Shown here piece by piece: positions 14,655 to 21,217 of a DNA stretch of 32,046 nt. Position 1 is the first letter of the stretch; every line of letters starts with the position of its first letter. Location: positions 1 to 32,046 of the forward strand of contig JAUXTS010000021.1 in the NCBI GenBank assembly GCA_030679115.1, given 5' to 3'. The stretch comes from an archaeon (lineage in GTDB: Archaea; Nanobdellota; Nanobdellia; Pacearchaeales; GW2011-AR1). The position numbers and the translations under genes are program-made. The notes under the pieces were generated by a model. It was not told the origin of the DNA, made no database searches, and saw nothing but the letters and a program-made list of their open reading frames with translations.

Positions 14655-14774
14655 AGGCCCATAGTATAACCGCAGAATATCACATTCGCAATGTGGGGAT
14701 CCGAGTTCAATTCACTTCGACATGTGAATGTTGAAGTTGTCCACGGAACTTGTTCTGTAGCATCGGTGGGCCCA
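14655..14774 (+). tRNA. tRNA-like gene interrupted in the T-arm (anticodon CGC, Ala-like loop)
   Basis: GGCCCA (14656-14661) pairs with TGGGCC (14767-14772), the anticodon loop TTCGCAA lies within TCACA/TGTGG, and the T-arm begins CCGAG-TTCAATT-C at 14701-14713. A 49-nt insert (14714-14762) separates this from TCGG and the acceptor strand; removing it restores a perfect CCGAG/CTCGG T-stem. The insert contains a GTGA-capped hairpin related to the other elements. ATTTAAAAGA at 14621-14630 is a plausible promoter. Oddities: A1-C72 mismatch, no G3-U70 pair although the loop suggests Ala, and a short D-arm/anticodon junction. It may be a tRNA with a T-arm intron or a disrupted pseudo-tRNA. Confidence 0.55.
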
Positions 14775-14814
14775 TCTTCAAAATCTATATAAACGCTTTT
14801 CCCCATTTCTTAAT

Positions 14815-15447
14815 ATGAAAAAAGAGAACTTTTTTGTAAAACATAAATGGACTATTTTAATTTCATTTATTATAGTTCTTATAGCATTATCTCTATCGGG
14901 AATTCTAAAAAAAATAGACTTGCTCATAAATCAGAAAATAATTCTGCTTTATGCCCCATTATTTGATAATATAATGTTTTCATTTATCAATTTAACAAAT
15001 CCTATAAATGCAATAATTTTAACGATAATAATTTTAGTCAGTCTTATCTTATTGAAAAGATATAATTATTTTATTATATTCTGTATTGGATTAGGCATAA
15101 GCTTTTTTGCAGAATATTTAATAAAGCCGATTATCCAGAGAGCCCGTCCTGAAAATGCTTTAATCAGTTTGACAGATTATAGTTTCCCAAGCGGGCATGC
15201 AGTAATCTCCGCATTTATATTCACATTTTTAATTTATACATTCAAAAGAGATATAAAAAATATTATTTTAAAAAATATATTTATAATATTTTGCATTTTT
15301 GCCTTCTTATTCATAGGATTTAGCAGAATTTATACAAATGTTCATTGGTTTTCAGATGTAATATCTGGATTTGTTTTTGGAATCTTTTCGCTTTTTCTTT
15401 CCATTGAATTGATTAAACTTTACAAATCCCTTAATAATCATAGATAA
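14815..15447 (+). CDS. PAP2-family membrane phosphatase
   Basis: The 210-residue integral membrane protein has about six membrane helices and the three PAP2 motifs: KPIIQRARP (KX6RP), PSGHA, and SRIYTNVHWFSDV (SRX5HX3D). The family removes phosphate from lipid phosphates such as isoprenyl diphosphates or phosphatidic acid; the substrate is not evident here. TATATAAAC at 14786-14794 is centred about 25 bp before the ATG, giving a leaderless transcript starting just after the tRNA-like gene. The last 96 bp overlap the convergent gene at 15352-15618. Confidence 0.88.
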   Translation: MKKENFFVKHKWTILISFIIVLIALSLSGILKKIDLLINQKIILLYAPLFDNIMFSFINLTNPINAIILTIIILVSLILLKRYNYFIIFCIGLGISFFAEYLIKPIIQRARPENALISLTDYSFPSGHAVISAFIFTFLIYTFKRDIKNIILKNIFIIFCIFAFLFIGFSRIYTNVHWFSDVISGFVFGIFSLFLSIELIKLYKSLNNHR

Positions 15448-15618
15448 TGCAATTGCAATATATGCGATTAAGACATATAAATTATGAAAAATAATTATTC
15501 CCAATAATTTATCTTCAATTTCATAATTCGCCCCATATTTTGTTATAGTAATAAAATAAGATATCCCTAAAATAATCAAAATTATCGCTCCAATCCATAA
15601 ATAAATATCCTTCTTCAT
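15352..15618 (-). CDS. Small membrane protein overlapping the PAP2 gene
   Basis: The 88-residue protein has two hydrophobic segments (LWIGAIILIILGISYFITI and NLYVLIAYIAIALSMII) and a basic tail. A palindromic TATTTAAATA at 15640-15649 lies about 26 bp before its ATG, which supports a real gene. Its last 96 bp are antisense to the PAP2 coding end, and that tail is rich in lysine and asparagine, so the true stop could be an accident of the overlap. No family is recognised. Confidence 0.55.
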   Translation of the reverse strand: MKKDIYLWIGAIILIILGISYFITITKYGANYEIEDKLLGIIIFHNLYVLIAYIAIALSMIIKGFVKFNQFNGKKKRKDSKNKSRYYI

Positions 15619-15692
15619 TATGTAAAAATATCACAAGAATATTTAAATACTCTCATATATTTTGTTCAAAGTTAGAAATAAAAAGAGGAAAA

Positions 15693-15896
15693 ATGGCAAA
15701 GAAATGTATTTATTGCAAAACCGAAATTGATGATGGTTCAGTCATAGACTTCTGCCAAAGATGCGGAATAGGTGTCTGGGGCGAAAAAATGTTCAAGGCA
15801 ATTGTTCAGAGCATGGAAAAATCCCGTGAAGCAGGCGACTTATTCCAGGGCTCGGTAACAGACAATAAAGTAGCTAAGAACTGGAAGCAGATTTAA
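15693..15896 (+). CDS. Small zinc-ribbon protein
   Basis: The 67-residue protein has two CxxC knuckles, CIYCKTEI and FCQRCGIGVWGEKMF, followed by a helical tail. The paired knuckles imply one bound zinc. It lies upstream of the L21e-Rpo4 operon with AGAGG before the ATG, but has its own TATA-like TATTTAAATA shared with the divergent membrane protein. I recall similar small zinc-ribbon proteins in DPANN genomes, but no function is known to me. Confidence 0.75.
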   Translation: MAKKCIYCKTEIDDGSVIDFCQRCGIGVWGEKMFKAIVQSMEKSREAGDLFQGSVTDNKVAKNWKQI

Positions 15897-15950
15897 TTTC
15901 TACCCATTTTTATCCGAAGGTTTTAAAAACTAATTTTATCAGTTATTTTC

Positions 15951-16211
15951 ATGTTAAAACATAAAAGTCAGAAGCAAAAAGGAAAAATCTCTTTTTCAAG
16001 ATTTTTCCAGAAATTCAAGGAAGGAGACCATGTAGCAGTAGTTAGAGAATTAAGCATACCTATGGCTTATCCAAGCAAAATTCAGGGACGCACAGGAAAA
16101 GTAATAGAAAAGCGCGGTTCTTCTTATTATATAGAAATAAAAGATATTAATAAACCAAAAAAATATACAATTCATCCAATTCATTTGAAGAGAATAGAGG
16201 TGGCAAAATGA
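15951..16211 (+). CDS. rpl21e: Ribosomal protein L21e
   Basis: This 86-residue large-subunit protein has the L21e SH3-like core: FKEGDHVAVV, then GRTGKVIEKRGSSYYIEI and a C-terminal basic segment. L21e is found in archaea and eukaryotes only. It heads an operon with rpo4, DUF655, S13, S4 and S11. TTTTAAAAAC at 15921-15930 is centred 25 bp before the ATG, so the operon transcript is probably leaderless. Confidence 0.93.
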   Translation: MLKHKSQKQKGKISFSRFFQKFKEGDHVAVVRELSIPMAYPSKIQGRTGKVIEKRGSSYYIEIKDINKPKKYTIHPIHLKRIEVAK

Positions 16212-16504
16212 TACTCAATAAAAAACCTCTTTCTTTAGTAGAAGTAAAAGAATTAAGAAAAGAAAGGGAAGAAAAGAAACCAATAGACGAATATCTCGCT
16301 AAATTTGCCAAAATCTCAAAAGATAAAGCAAAAAAAATAGCTGAAGAAATTCGTGCATTGAATAATCCAAAAATAAATGAAGAGCAAATAGTAAAAGTTG
16401 TAGACTTATTGCCTGAAGACATAGAAGAAGTAAATAAGATATTCAACGAAATAAATTTAAACGAAGAAGAAGCAAATGCAATACTTCAAATTGTTAAAAA
16501 GTAA
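16208..16504 (+). CDS. rpo4: DNA-directed RNA polymerase subunit Rpo4 (RpoF)
   Basis: The 98-residue protein starts with the KPLSLVEVKELRKER segment and ends in an HRDC-like helical region, as in archaeal Rpo4, which forms the polymerase stalk with Rpo7. It follows L21e with an ATGA overlap, the usual archaeal gene order L21e-rpoF-DUF655. Confidence 0.9.
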   Translation: MILNKKPLSLVEVKELRKEREEKKPIDEYLAKFAKISKDKAKKIAEEIRALNNPKINEEQIVKVVDLLPEDIEEVNKIFNEINLNEEEANAILQIVKK

Positions 16505-16509
16505 ATCCC

Positions 16510-17049
16510 ATGACAGAGAAAGAAGAACACGCAATAATACTAGATTATCTACCCTATGGGTATCCTATGGGTGGCAAGATGATGCCCATAGCCCAAGCAG
16601 TAGGTGAAAAAACTCTAGCGTTATTAGAACTTATTCCGAGAAGAGGAGTTACTTTAGTGCAGAAAGAAAAAGTTTATATAGGCGCCGAGAAGAGAGATAA
16701 GATATACTACATCGCAGGCAGACTGCCTTGCGATAAGTTGACAGAGACTGCAAAGATCCAACTACAAGAGTTCATCACAGGCGTAGTTGCGGAGCAGAAC
16801 AAGAAATTTTTAGATTTCTTTAATAACGCTCAGGCAATTAATACACGTCTTCATCAAATTGAACTTCTGCCTGGCTTTGGAAAAAAGCATATGCAGGAGA
16901 TTTTGAAAGAAAGGAAGAATAAACCCTTTGAATCTTTTGAAGACATAAAGGAAAGGATAAGCAGCATACCTGATCCAAGAAAAGCTATCGAAAAAAGGCT
17001 TTTTGAGGAATTGACAGAAAGGCAGAGGTTCTACCTCTTCGTTAAATAA
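16510..17049 (+). CDS. DUF655 RNA-binding protein (COG1491)
   Basis: The 179-residue protein matches DUF655: ILDYLPYGYPMGGKM near the N-terminus, an OB-like middle and a C-terminal helix-hairpin-helix, LLPGFGKKHMQEIL. The family is archaeal, predicted to bind nucleic acid and regularly placed beside L21e and Rpo4, as here. Its exact role is not established. It starts 5 bp after rpo4 and ends 1 bp before S13. Confidence 0.85.
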   Translation: MTEKEEHAIILDYLPYGYPMGGKMMPIAQAVGEKTLALLELIPRRGVTLVQKEKVYIGAEKRDKIYYIAGRLPCDKLTETAKIQLQEFITGVVAEQNKKFLDFFNNAQAINTRLHQIELLPGFGKKHMQEILKERKNKPFESFEDIKERISSIPDPRKAIEKRLFEELTERQRFYLFVK

Positions 17050-17050
17050 A

Positions 17051-17584
17051 ATGGCAGAAAAACCACAAATACCGGCCCCACATAAACAAACTCAGCCAAA
17101 GCCAGCGCAAAAAGTTTCTAAAAAACCTCAAGAAGAACAAAGTAATGAAATTTTGGTAAGAATCTTAGGTTATGATGTCCCCGGTTCAAGAAATATTTAT
17201 GCAGGATTGACAAGAATTAAAGGAGTGTCATGGGCAATTTCAAATGTAATCTGCTTAAAATTAAATTATCCAAGAACTAAAAAAATATCCGAACTTTCCA
17301 AGGAAGATATAAAGAAAATAGAAGCATTCTTAGAAGATATCCCAATTCCAGATTTTATGAAAAATCGCAGATTAGATTTAGAAACAGGCGAAACAAAACA
17401 TCTTTTCGGTTCAGACTTGGATATCACAAGAGAATTTGATATCAAGAGAATGAGAAAGATTAAGAGTTATAAGGGAATTAGGCATGCATTAAGGCTTCCA
17501 GTAAGAGGACAAAGAACAAAGTCTCACTTTAGATTAAACAAGATGAAAAGCGGAGGAATAAAGAAACATGATAAGAAAGCATAA
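17051..17584 (+). CDS. rps13: Ribosomal protein S13
   Basis: This 177-residue small-subunit protein has the S13 core VRILGYDVPGSRNIYAGLTR and the C-terminal SYKGIRHALRLPVRGQRT motif that contacts the subunit interface. A low-complexity Pro/Gln/Lys-rich N-terminal extension of about 30 residues precedes the core. It is followed by S4 and S11, the universal archaeal order, and overlaps S4 by 17 bp. Confidence 0.95.
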   Translation: MAEKPQIPAPHKQTQPKPAQKVSKKPQEEQSNEILVRILGYDVPGSRNIYAGLTRIKGVSWAISNVICLKLNYPRTKKISELSKEDIKKIEAFLEDIPIPDFMKNRRLDLETGETKHLFGSDLDITREFDIKRMRKIKSYKGIRHALRLPVRGQRTKSHFRLNKMKSGGIKKHDKKA

Positions 17585-18068
17585 TAGTTATGTACGTCCA
17601 AAAAAAGCATTTGAAAAATCAAGAATAAAAGAAGAAAATGTTTTGATGAAAAAATACGGATTAAAGAATAAAGTTGAAATTTGGAAAACTATCGCAAAAG
17701 TAGATTATTTCAGAAGAAGGGCAAAAGCTTTGGCAAGAGCTTCATCTGAAGAACAGCAGATATTTTTTGATAAATTGAAAAAAATTGGTTTGAAAATAAC
17801 CGGACTTTCAGACGTTCTAGAATTAAAAGTAGAAGATTTGCTTGAAAGAAGACTTCCAACAATAATTTTCCAGAAAAAATTAGTAGACACAATAAAACAT
17901 TCAAGACAATTAGTAACTCATAAAAAAGTTTTAGTTAATGGAAAAATAATAAATATCCCGAGTTATATTGTATCTGTAGAAGAAGAAAATTCTATAAAGT
18001 TAAAAAATTCAAAAGTTAAATCTATTAAACCTGTCGCTGCTCAAGTAGGAGGACAAGAAAATGGCTGA
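17568..18068 (+). CDS. rps4: Ribosomal protein S4
   Basis: The 166-residue protein has the S4 RNA-binding domain RRLPTIIFQKKLVDTIKHSR and VTHKKVLVNGKIINIPSYIV, preceded by the archaeal-type N-terminal domain with KVDYFRRRAKALARAS. It is a primary 16S rRNA binder. The start lies inside the end of S13 and the stop overlaps S11 by 8 bp, so translation is coupled along the operon. Confidence 0.95.
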   Translation: MIRKHNSYVRPKKAFEKSRIKEENVLMKKYGLKNKVEIWKTIAKVDYFRRRAKALARASSEEQQIFFDKLKKIGLKITGLSDVLELKVEDLLERRLPTIIFQKKLVDTIKHSRQLVTHKKVLVNGKIINIPSYIVSVEEENSIKLKNSKVKSIKPVAAQVGGQENG

Positions 18069-18519
18069 AGAAGTTACTGAAAATCCTAAAGTTGAAACTG
18101 TTTCTCCAGAAGTTGAAAAAGAATCAAAGAAAGAGAAACCTAAAGAAGAAAGAACTGGAATAGCTTATGTTTATGCTACTTCAAATAATACTATCGTTCA
18201 TATTACTGATTTAGCAGGAAATACTCTTTCAAGAGTTTCCGGCGGAATGATTACAAAACATTCAAGATTAAAATCAAGTCCTACAATTGCTATGTTCGTA
18301 GCTAAGAAAGCTGCAGAAAGAGCAAAAGATTTGGGCATAACAAGTCTTTATGTAAGAATCAGAGGAAAAACAAATGCAATTGGGACAGGGCCCGGCGGAC
18401 ATGCTGCAGTAAAAAGTCTTGACAAGGAAGGATTTAAGATAATAAACATATTAGATACTACAAGGGTTCCAAGAGGAGGACCAAAGAAGAAAGGAGGTAA
18501 GAGAGGAAGAAGGGTTTAA
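18061..18519 (+). CDS. rps11: Ribosomal protein S11
   Basis: The 152-residue protein carries a charged N-terminal extension (Glu/Lys-rich, about 30 residues) and then the S11 core: TSNNTIVHITDLAGNT, GPGGHAAVKSL and the C-terminal RVPRGGPKKKGGKRGRR. GGAGG lies 8 bases before the ATG inside the S4 gene. It is the last of the tightly packed genes; rpo3 follows after 25 bp. Confidence 0.95.
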   Translation: MAEEVTENPKVETVSPEVEKESKKEKPKEERTGIAYVYATSNNTIVHITDLAGNTLSRVSGGMITKHSRLKSSPTIAMFVAKKAAERAKDLGITSLYVRIRGKTNAIGTGPGGHAAVKSLDKEGFKIINILDTTRVPRGGPKKKGGKRGRRV

Positions 18520-18544
18520 GAACCCATAATTTTTATTTACTAAA

Positions 18545-19240
18545 ATGGACACAATAGAAAAATCACCAAAGAAGCTTGTTCTTCGCATGCCTGCAAACGA
18601 ATCGCTTGCAAATGCAATAAGAAGAAGCGTTGCTGAAGTTCCTGTTCTTGCAATAGATGAAGTTGAAATTTTCAAGAATGACTCTGCACTTTATGACGAA
18701 ATTCTTGCCCATCGTCTCGGACTTGTTCCATTAAAAACTGAAAAAGGGATGTCTTCAAAAACAAAAATAGAATTAAAAATTTCAAAAGTTGGTCCATGCA
18801 CAATATATTCAGGAGATTTGCAGGGTTCCACAGATGTAGTTTATGATAAAATTCCTCTGACTATTCTTGGCGACGGGCATAAATTAGAATTGGTTGCTAC
18901 AGCCGTGCTTGGAAGAGGAGTAGAACATGCAAAATATAATCCTTGCCTATGCTATTACAGGCATCTTTTGGAAGTTACTTCTTCTTCAGAAATAGATAAT
19001 GTTATAAAAAATGCAAAAAGTTTCATAAAATCTGAAAAGAAAGGAAGCAAATGGATTTGCGATTTAAAAGATGCAGATATAGATAAAATAAATTCCATAG
19101 ATAAAGATGCCATAAAAGATTCTGATGAAATGCTTTTCGTAATAGAATCTTATGGGCAGATGGACGCAAAAGATATTTTCACAAAAGCAGTTGAAGAATT
19201 GGAAGAAAATCTTGATAAATTTGAGAAATCAATAAAATGA
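18545..19240 (+). CDS. rpo3: DNA-directed RNA polymerase subunit Rpo3 (RpoD)
   Basis: The 231-residue protein is the archaeal alpha-like subunit. It shows the dimerisation motif [20 protein letters not shown] with AIDEVEI and the conserved [12 protein letters not shown]. It is a little shorter than many Rpo3 proteins, and I see no full ferredoxin-like cysteine insert in domain 2, only scattered cysteines (NPCLCYY, WICDL), so an Fe-S cluster is unlikely. Its place after S13-S4-S11 is the standard archaeal order. Confidence 0.93.
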   Translation: MDTIEKSPKKLVLRMPANESLANAIRRSVAEVPVLAIDEVEIFKNDSALYDEILAHRLGLVPLKTEKGMSSKTKIELKISKVGPCTIYSGDLQGSTDVVYDKIPLTILGDGHKLELVATAVLGRGVEHAKYNPCLCYYRHLLEVTSSSEIDNVIKNAKSFIKSEKKGSKWICDLKDADIDKINSIDKDAIKDSDEMLFVIESYGQMDAKDIFTKAVEELEENLDKFEKSIK

Positions 19241-19296
19241 TTTCTCTGCACTTTCGCTTCTTATAAAGCTTCAAGTTTGAAAAAGATATTAAATAA

Positions 19297-19692
19297 TTAC
19301 CAAGGCTTTAATCTTTGAGTTACATAGACATCTACAAAACCATTCCCATCTACAACAGCTATTCCTACTCCAATTCTTTTACAATATTTCAAATCTTGAA
19401 CGCATGGGCAATCTCCTCTGAATCTGGTTGCTAAATGCGCCAGTGCTTCTTCAGCTGTTCTTGCACTATGACTAAAATTGTGCTCGAGCGCTCCATCTCT
19501 AAACTCTACGGGAGAATACCACGGCCCTTTTCTTGTTATAGCCATAGTATTGGAATGCTTTCTTGCAGCTTCTTCAAGTTGCAAATCATAGATAAAGTCT
19601 TTTCTTAAAGCAAGTTTGGTATAGCCCATAAATTCCCTAGTAAGTTTATCTATCCATTCAAGATAATTTTGAGAAAACCTTACATCGCCCAT
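19297..19692 (-). CDS. CAP/SCP-domain-like protein
   Basis: The 131-residue protein resembles the CAP (SCP/PR1) fold: LEEAARKHSNTMA with a histidine, EHNFSHS in the middle, CKRIGVGIAVV and the terminal VDVYVTQ strand. Archaeal and bacterial CAP proteins are usually secreted and of unclear activity, but no signal peptide is visible here. GTATATAAAAAG about 28 bp upstream is a good promoter. Assignment rests on motif order; medium confidence. Confidence 0.6.
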   Translation of the reverse strand: MGDVRFSQNYLEWIDKLTREFMGYTKLALRKDFIYDLQLEEAARKHSNTMAITRKGPWYSPVEFRDGALEHNFSHSARTAEEALAHLATRFRGDCPCVQDLKYCKRIGVGIAVVDGNGFVDVYVTQRLKPW

Positions 19693-19748
19693 TTATTAAT
19701 ATTCAGTATTCTTCTTTTTATATACTTTATTGCTTTAGAAAAGTATAA

Positions 19749-19840
19749 TGCGGGAAGGAGGATTTGAACGCTTCAATCATGTAAATGTTGAAGCTCCCGC
19801 GGACTTTGTCTGCGTGGACTTTCGAATCCTTGAACATAAA
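19749..19840 (+). repeat. Hairpin element bounded by a tRNA-Leu 3'-end copy
   Basis: A copy of the tRNA-Leu 3' end (TGCGGGAAGGAGGATTTGAA at 19749-19768) is followed by the same three-stem element as at 11597. Outer stem AGGATTTGAA/TTCGAATCCT (19759-19768 with 19821-19830), a GTAA-capped hairpin from 19769 and CGCGGAC-TTT-GTCTGCG. Compared with 11597-11668, a T-A pair of the outer stem is replaced by G-C. The intact tRNA-Leu(UAA) gene begins again at 19841, so the tRNA terminus flanks the element on both sides. Confidence 0.78.
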
Positions 19841-19968
19841 TGCGGGAAGGAGGATTCGAACCTCCGTAGGCACTAAGCACACAGGATTTCTTCAATCCTG
19901 ACTTAAATCTTCCTAATGGAAGAACGACTTCTTAAGTCCTGCCCGTTTGACCACTCCGGAATCCCCGC
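19841..19968 (-). tRNA. tRNA-Leu (anticodon TAA) with intron
   Basis: Class II tRNA: acceptor GCGGGGA/TTCCCGC, T-arm GGAGG-TTCGAAT-CCTCC, anticodon stem CAGGA (19941-19937) closed by TCCTG (19886-19882) and loop CTTAAGA with anticodon TAA. Between G37 (19931) and A38 (19887) lies a 43-nt insert, 19888-19930, at the canonical archaeal intron site. In the precursor, exon GACTTAA can pair with intron TTAAGTC, and intron CAGGATT with exon AATCCTG, so the intron is structured. It carries the shared 49-nt leader upstream and a hairpin element downstream. Confidence 0.88.
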
Positions 19969-20017
19969 AAATAGCAGATTTGTGGGTACTGGGATTAAAT
20001 CTCCCAATCCCTCAACC
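19969..20017 (-). promoter_or_regulatory. Conserved tRNA-Leu 5' leader, copy 2
   Basis: This 49-nt segment differs from the other two copies at only two positions (GAGATTTAATCCC instead of GAGAATTAATCCC, and CTGCTATTT instead of CTGCGATTT). The second change breaks one pair of the small hairpin next to the tRNA. TATA-like sequences at 20037-20053 place the transcription start just before it. Confidence 0.72.
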
Positions 20018-20067
20018 CGCAATCAGAAATAAATTATTTAAAAGACTTATAAAGGTTTCTTATTAAT

Positions 20068-20217
20068 TCAATCAACATTCTTCAGAATTTCATCAACGTC
20101 TTTCGTTACTTTTTGCAGAACTTCTTCGTCAGATATCATTCTCTCTTTTTCTTTATATTTCAATGCTCTTGATGCTCCGGCAATAACTGCCATCTTGAGT
20201 CTCTTTTCATCATCCAT
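20068..20217 (-). CDS. Small unrecognised protein (49 residues)
   Basis: Reading from ATG at 20217 gives a 49-residue charged helical protein starting MDDEKRLKMAVIAGASRALK and ending in TGA at 20070. CTTTTAAAT at 20239-20247 lies about 25 bp upstream, the spacing seen at leaderless genes here, which supports expression. No membrane segment or known domain is seen. Confidence 0.6.
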   Translation of the reverse strand: MDDEKRLKMAVIAGASRALKYKEKERMISDEEVLQKVTKDVDEILKNVD

Positions 20218-20278
20218 GCTTTTCTATCGTTTAATCAATTTAAAAGTATTATTGTGATAAATTGTATAGCAATAGGTT

Positions 20279-20326
20279 TAAAGATTGTTAACAATCTTTA
20301 TCCCATTCCACACTAAAGTGCGGAAG
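20279..20326 (+). promoter_or_regulatory. Two inverted repeats before the XerA-like gene
   Basis: A perfect 22-bp palindrome, TAAAGATTGTTAACAATCTT plus TA, occupies 20279-20300. It is followed by TTCCACAC-TAAA-GTGCGGAA (20307-20326, one G-T pair). The TATA-like TTTAAATAA at 20329-20337 and AGAGG before the ATG at 20371 lie downstream. These could be operators for the recombinase gene or recombination sites; neither is shown. Confidence 0.6.
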
Positions 20327-20370
20327 GTTTAAATAAAGGTTCGGTTTAATTAGATAATCTAAAGAGGAAA

Positions 20371-21192
20371 ATGACAAAAGAAATAGACGCATTAAAAGCT
20401 GAATTAAAATTAAGAGGATTCTCTCCACTCACAGTTAGAAATTATTCTTTCTTTGCTGAAAAATTTTTACAAAAAACAAATAAAACAACTGAAGAATTAA
20501 ATCAGCAGGATGTGAAATTATATCTTTCAAGTTTATTTGATTCAAAATCCAAGAATACAGTAATGCTTGCCGCCGCCGCCCTTAAATTTTTATATATAGA
20601 AGTTTTAAAAAAAGATTTTGAGCAGATACGAATGCCTAAAAAAGATAATCCTCTGCCTGAAGTTCTCATAAAAGATGAAGTGAGAAAATTAATTGATTCT
20701 GCAGATACAAATAAATCAAGACTAATTATTTCTCTCCTTTATTCAACTGGGTTGAGAGTTTCCGAACTTGTAAATTTAAAAATTGAAGACTTAAATCTTA
20801 CTGAAAAGACAGGATGGGTTCGCCGCGGAAAAGGAGCAAAAGACAGAATGTTTGTCATATCAGAATCTCTATCTAAGGAATTAGAAAATTATTTTAAAGA
20901 TAAAGGAAATATCTATGTTTTTTCAAAAGATAAACCCCTTACAACAAGAAATATCCAAAAGATTGTAAAGAATGCAAGAATTCGGGCAGGATTAAATAAA
21001 AGAGTAACTCCCCACACTTTGAGGCATTCTTTCGCAACTCATTTATTGGAGCAGGGAACAGATATAAGAATGATACAAATTTTATTAGGTCATTCAAGTT
21101 TGAATACGACAACTGTTTATACTCATGTCTCAACAGACCAGATAAAGAAAGTCAAAAATCCATTCGATGCTCTAAATTCCCCGCAAGTTTAA
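20371..21192 (+). CDS. xerA: XerA-like tyrosine recombinase
   Basis: The 273-residue protein has an N-terminal SAM-like core-binding domain (to about residue 90) and a catalytic domain with R129 (STGLRVSEL), K154/K157 (RGKGAKDR), H215-R218 (HTLRHSFATHLLE), H241 (LLGHSS) and Y250 (TTTVYTHVS). Size and layout match archaeal XerA, which resolves chromosome dimers, rather than a larger phage-type integrase. AAAGAGG lies close before the ATG. Mobile-element use cannot be excluded, since a homing-endonuclease-like gene follows. Confidence 0.87.
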   Translation: MTKEIDALKAELKLRGFSPLTVRNYSFFAEKFLQKTNKTTEELNQQDVKLYLSSLFDSKSKNTVMLAAAALKFLYIEVLKKDFEQIRMPKKDNPLPEVLIKDEVRKLIDSADTNKSRLIISLLYSTGLRVSELVNLKIEDLNLTEKTGWVRRGKGAKDRMFVISESLSKELENYFKDKGNIYVFSKDKPLTTRNIQKIVKNARIRAGLNKRVTPHTLRHSFATHLLEQGTDIRMIQILLGHSSLNTTTVYTHVSTDQIKKVKNPFDALNSPQV

Positions 21193-21217
21193 ATACTAAG
21201 ATGTCCTAGTTTAGCTT

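Noticed and set aside
20279-20300. dif site for the XerA-like recombinase
   Set aside because: dif sites have two 11-bp arms around a 6-bp spacer; this palindrome has no spacer, so I list it only as an inverted repeat.
10781-20326. CRISPR array
   Set aside because: The short repeats near tRNA genes are not regularly spaced, have no unique spacers of constant length and no cas genes are nearby.
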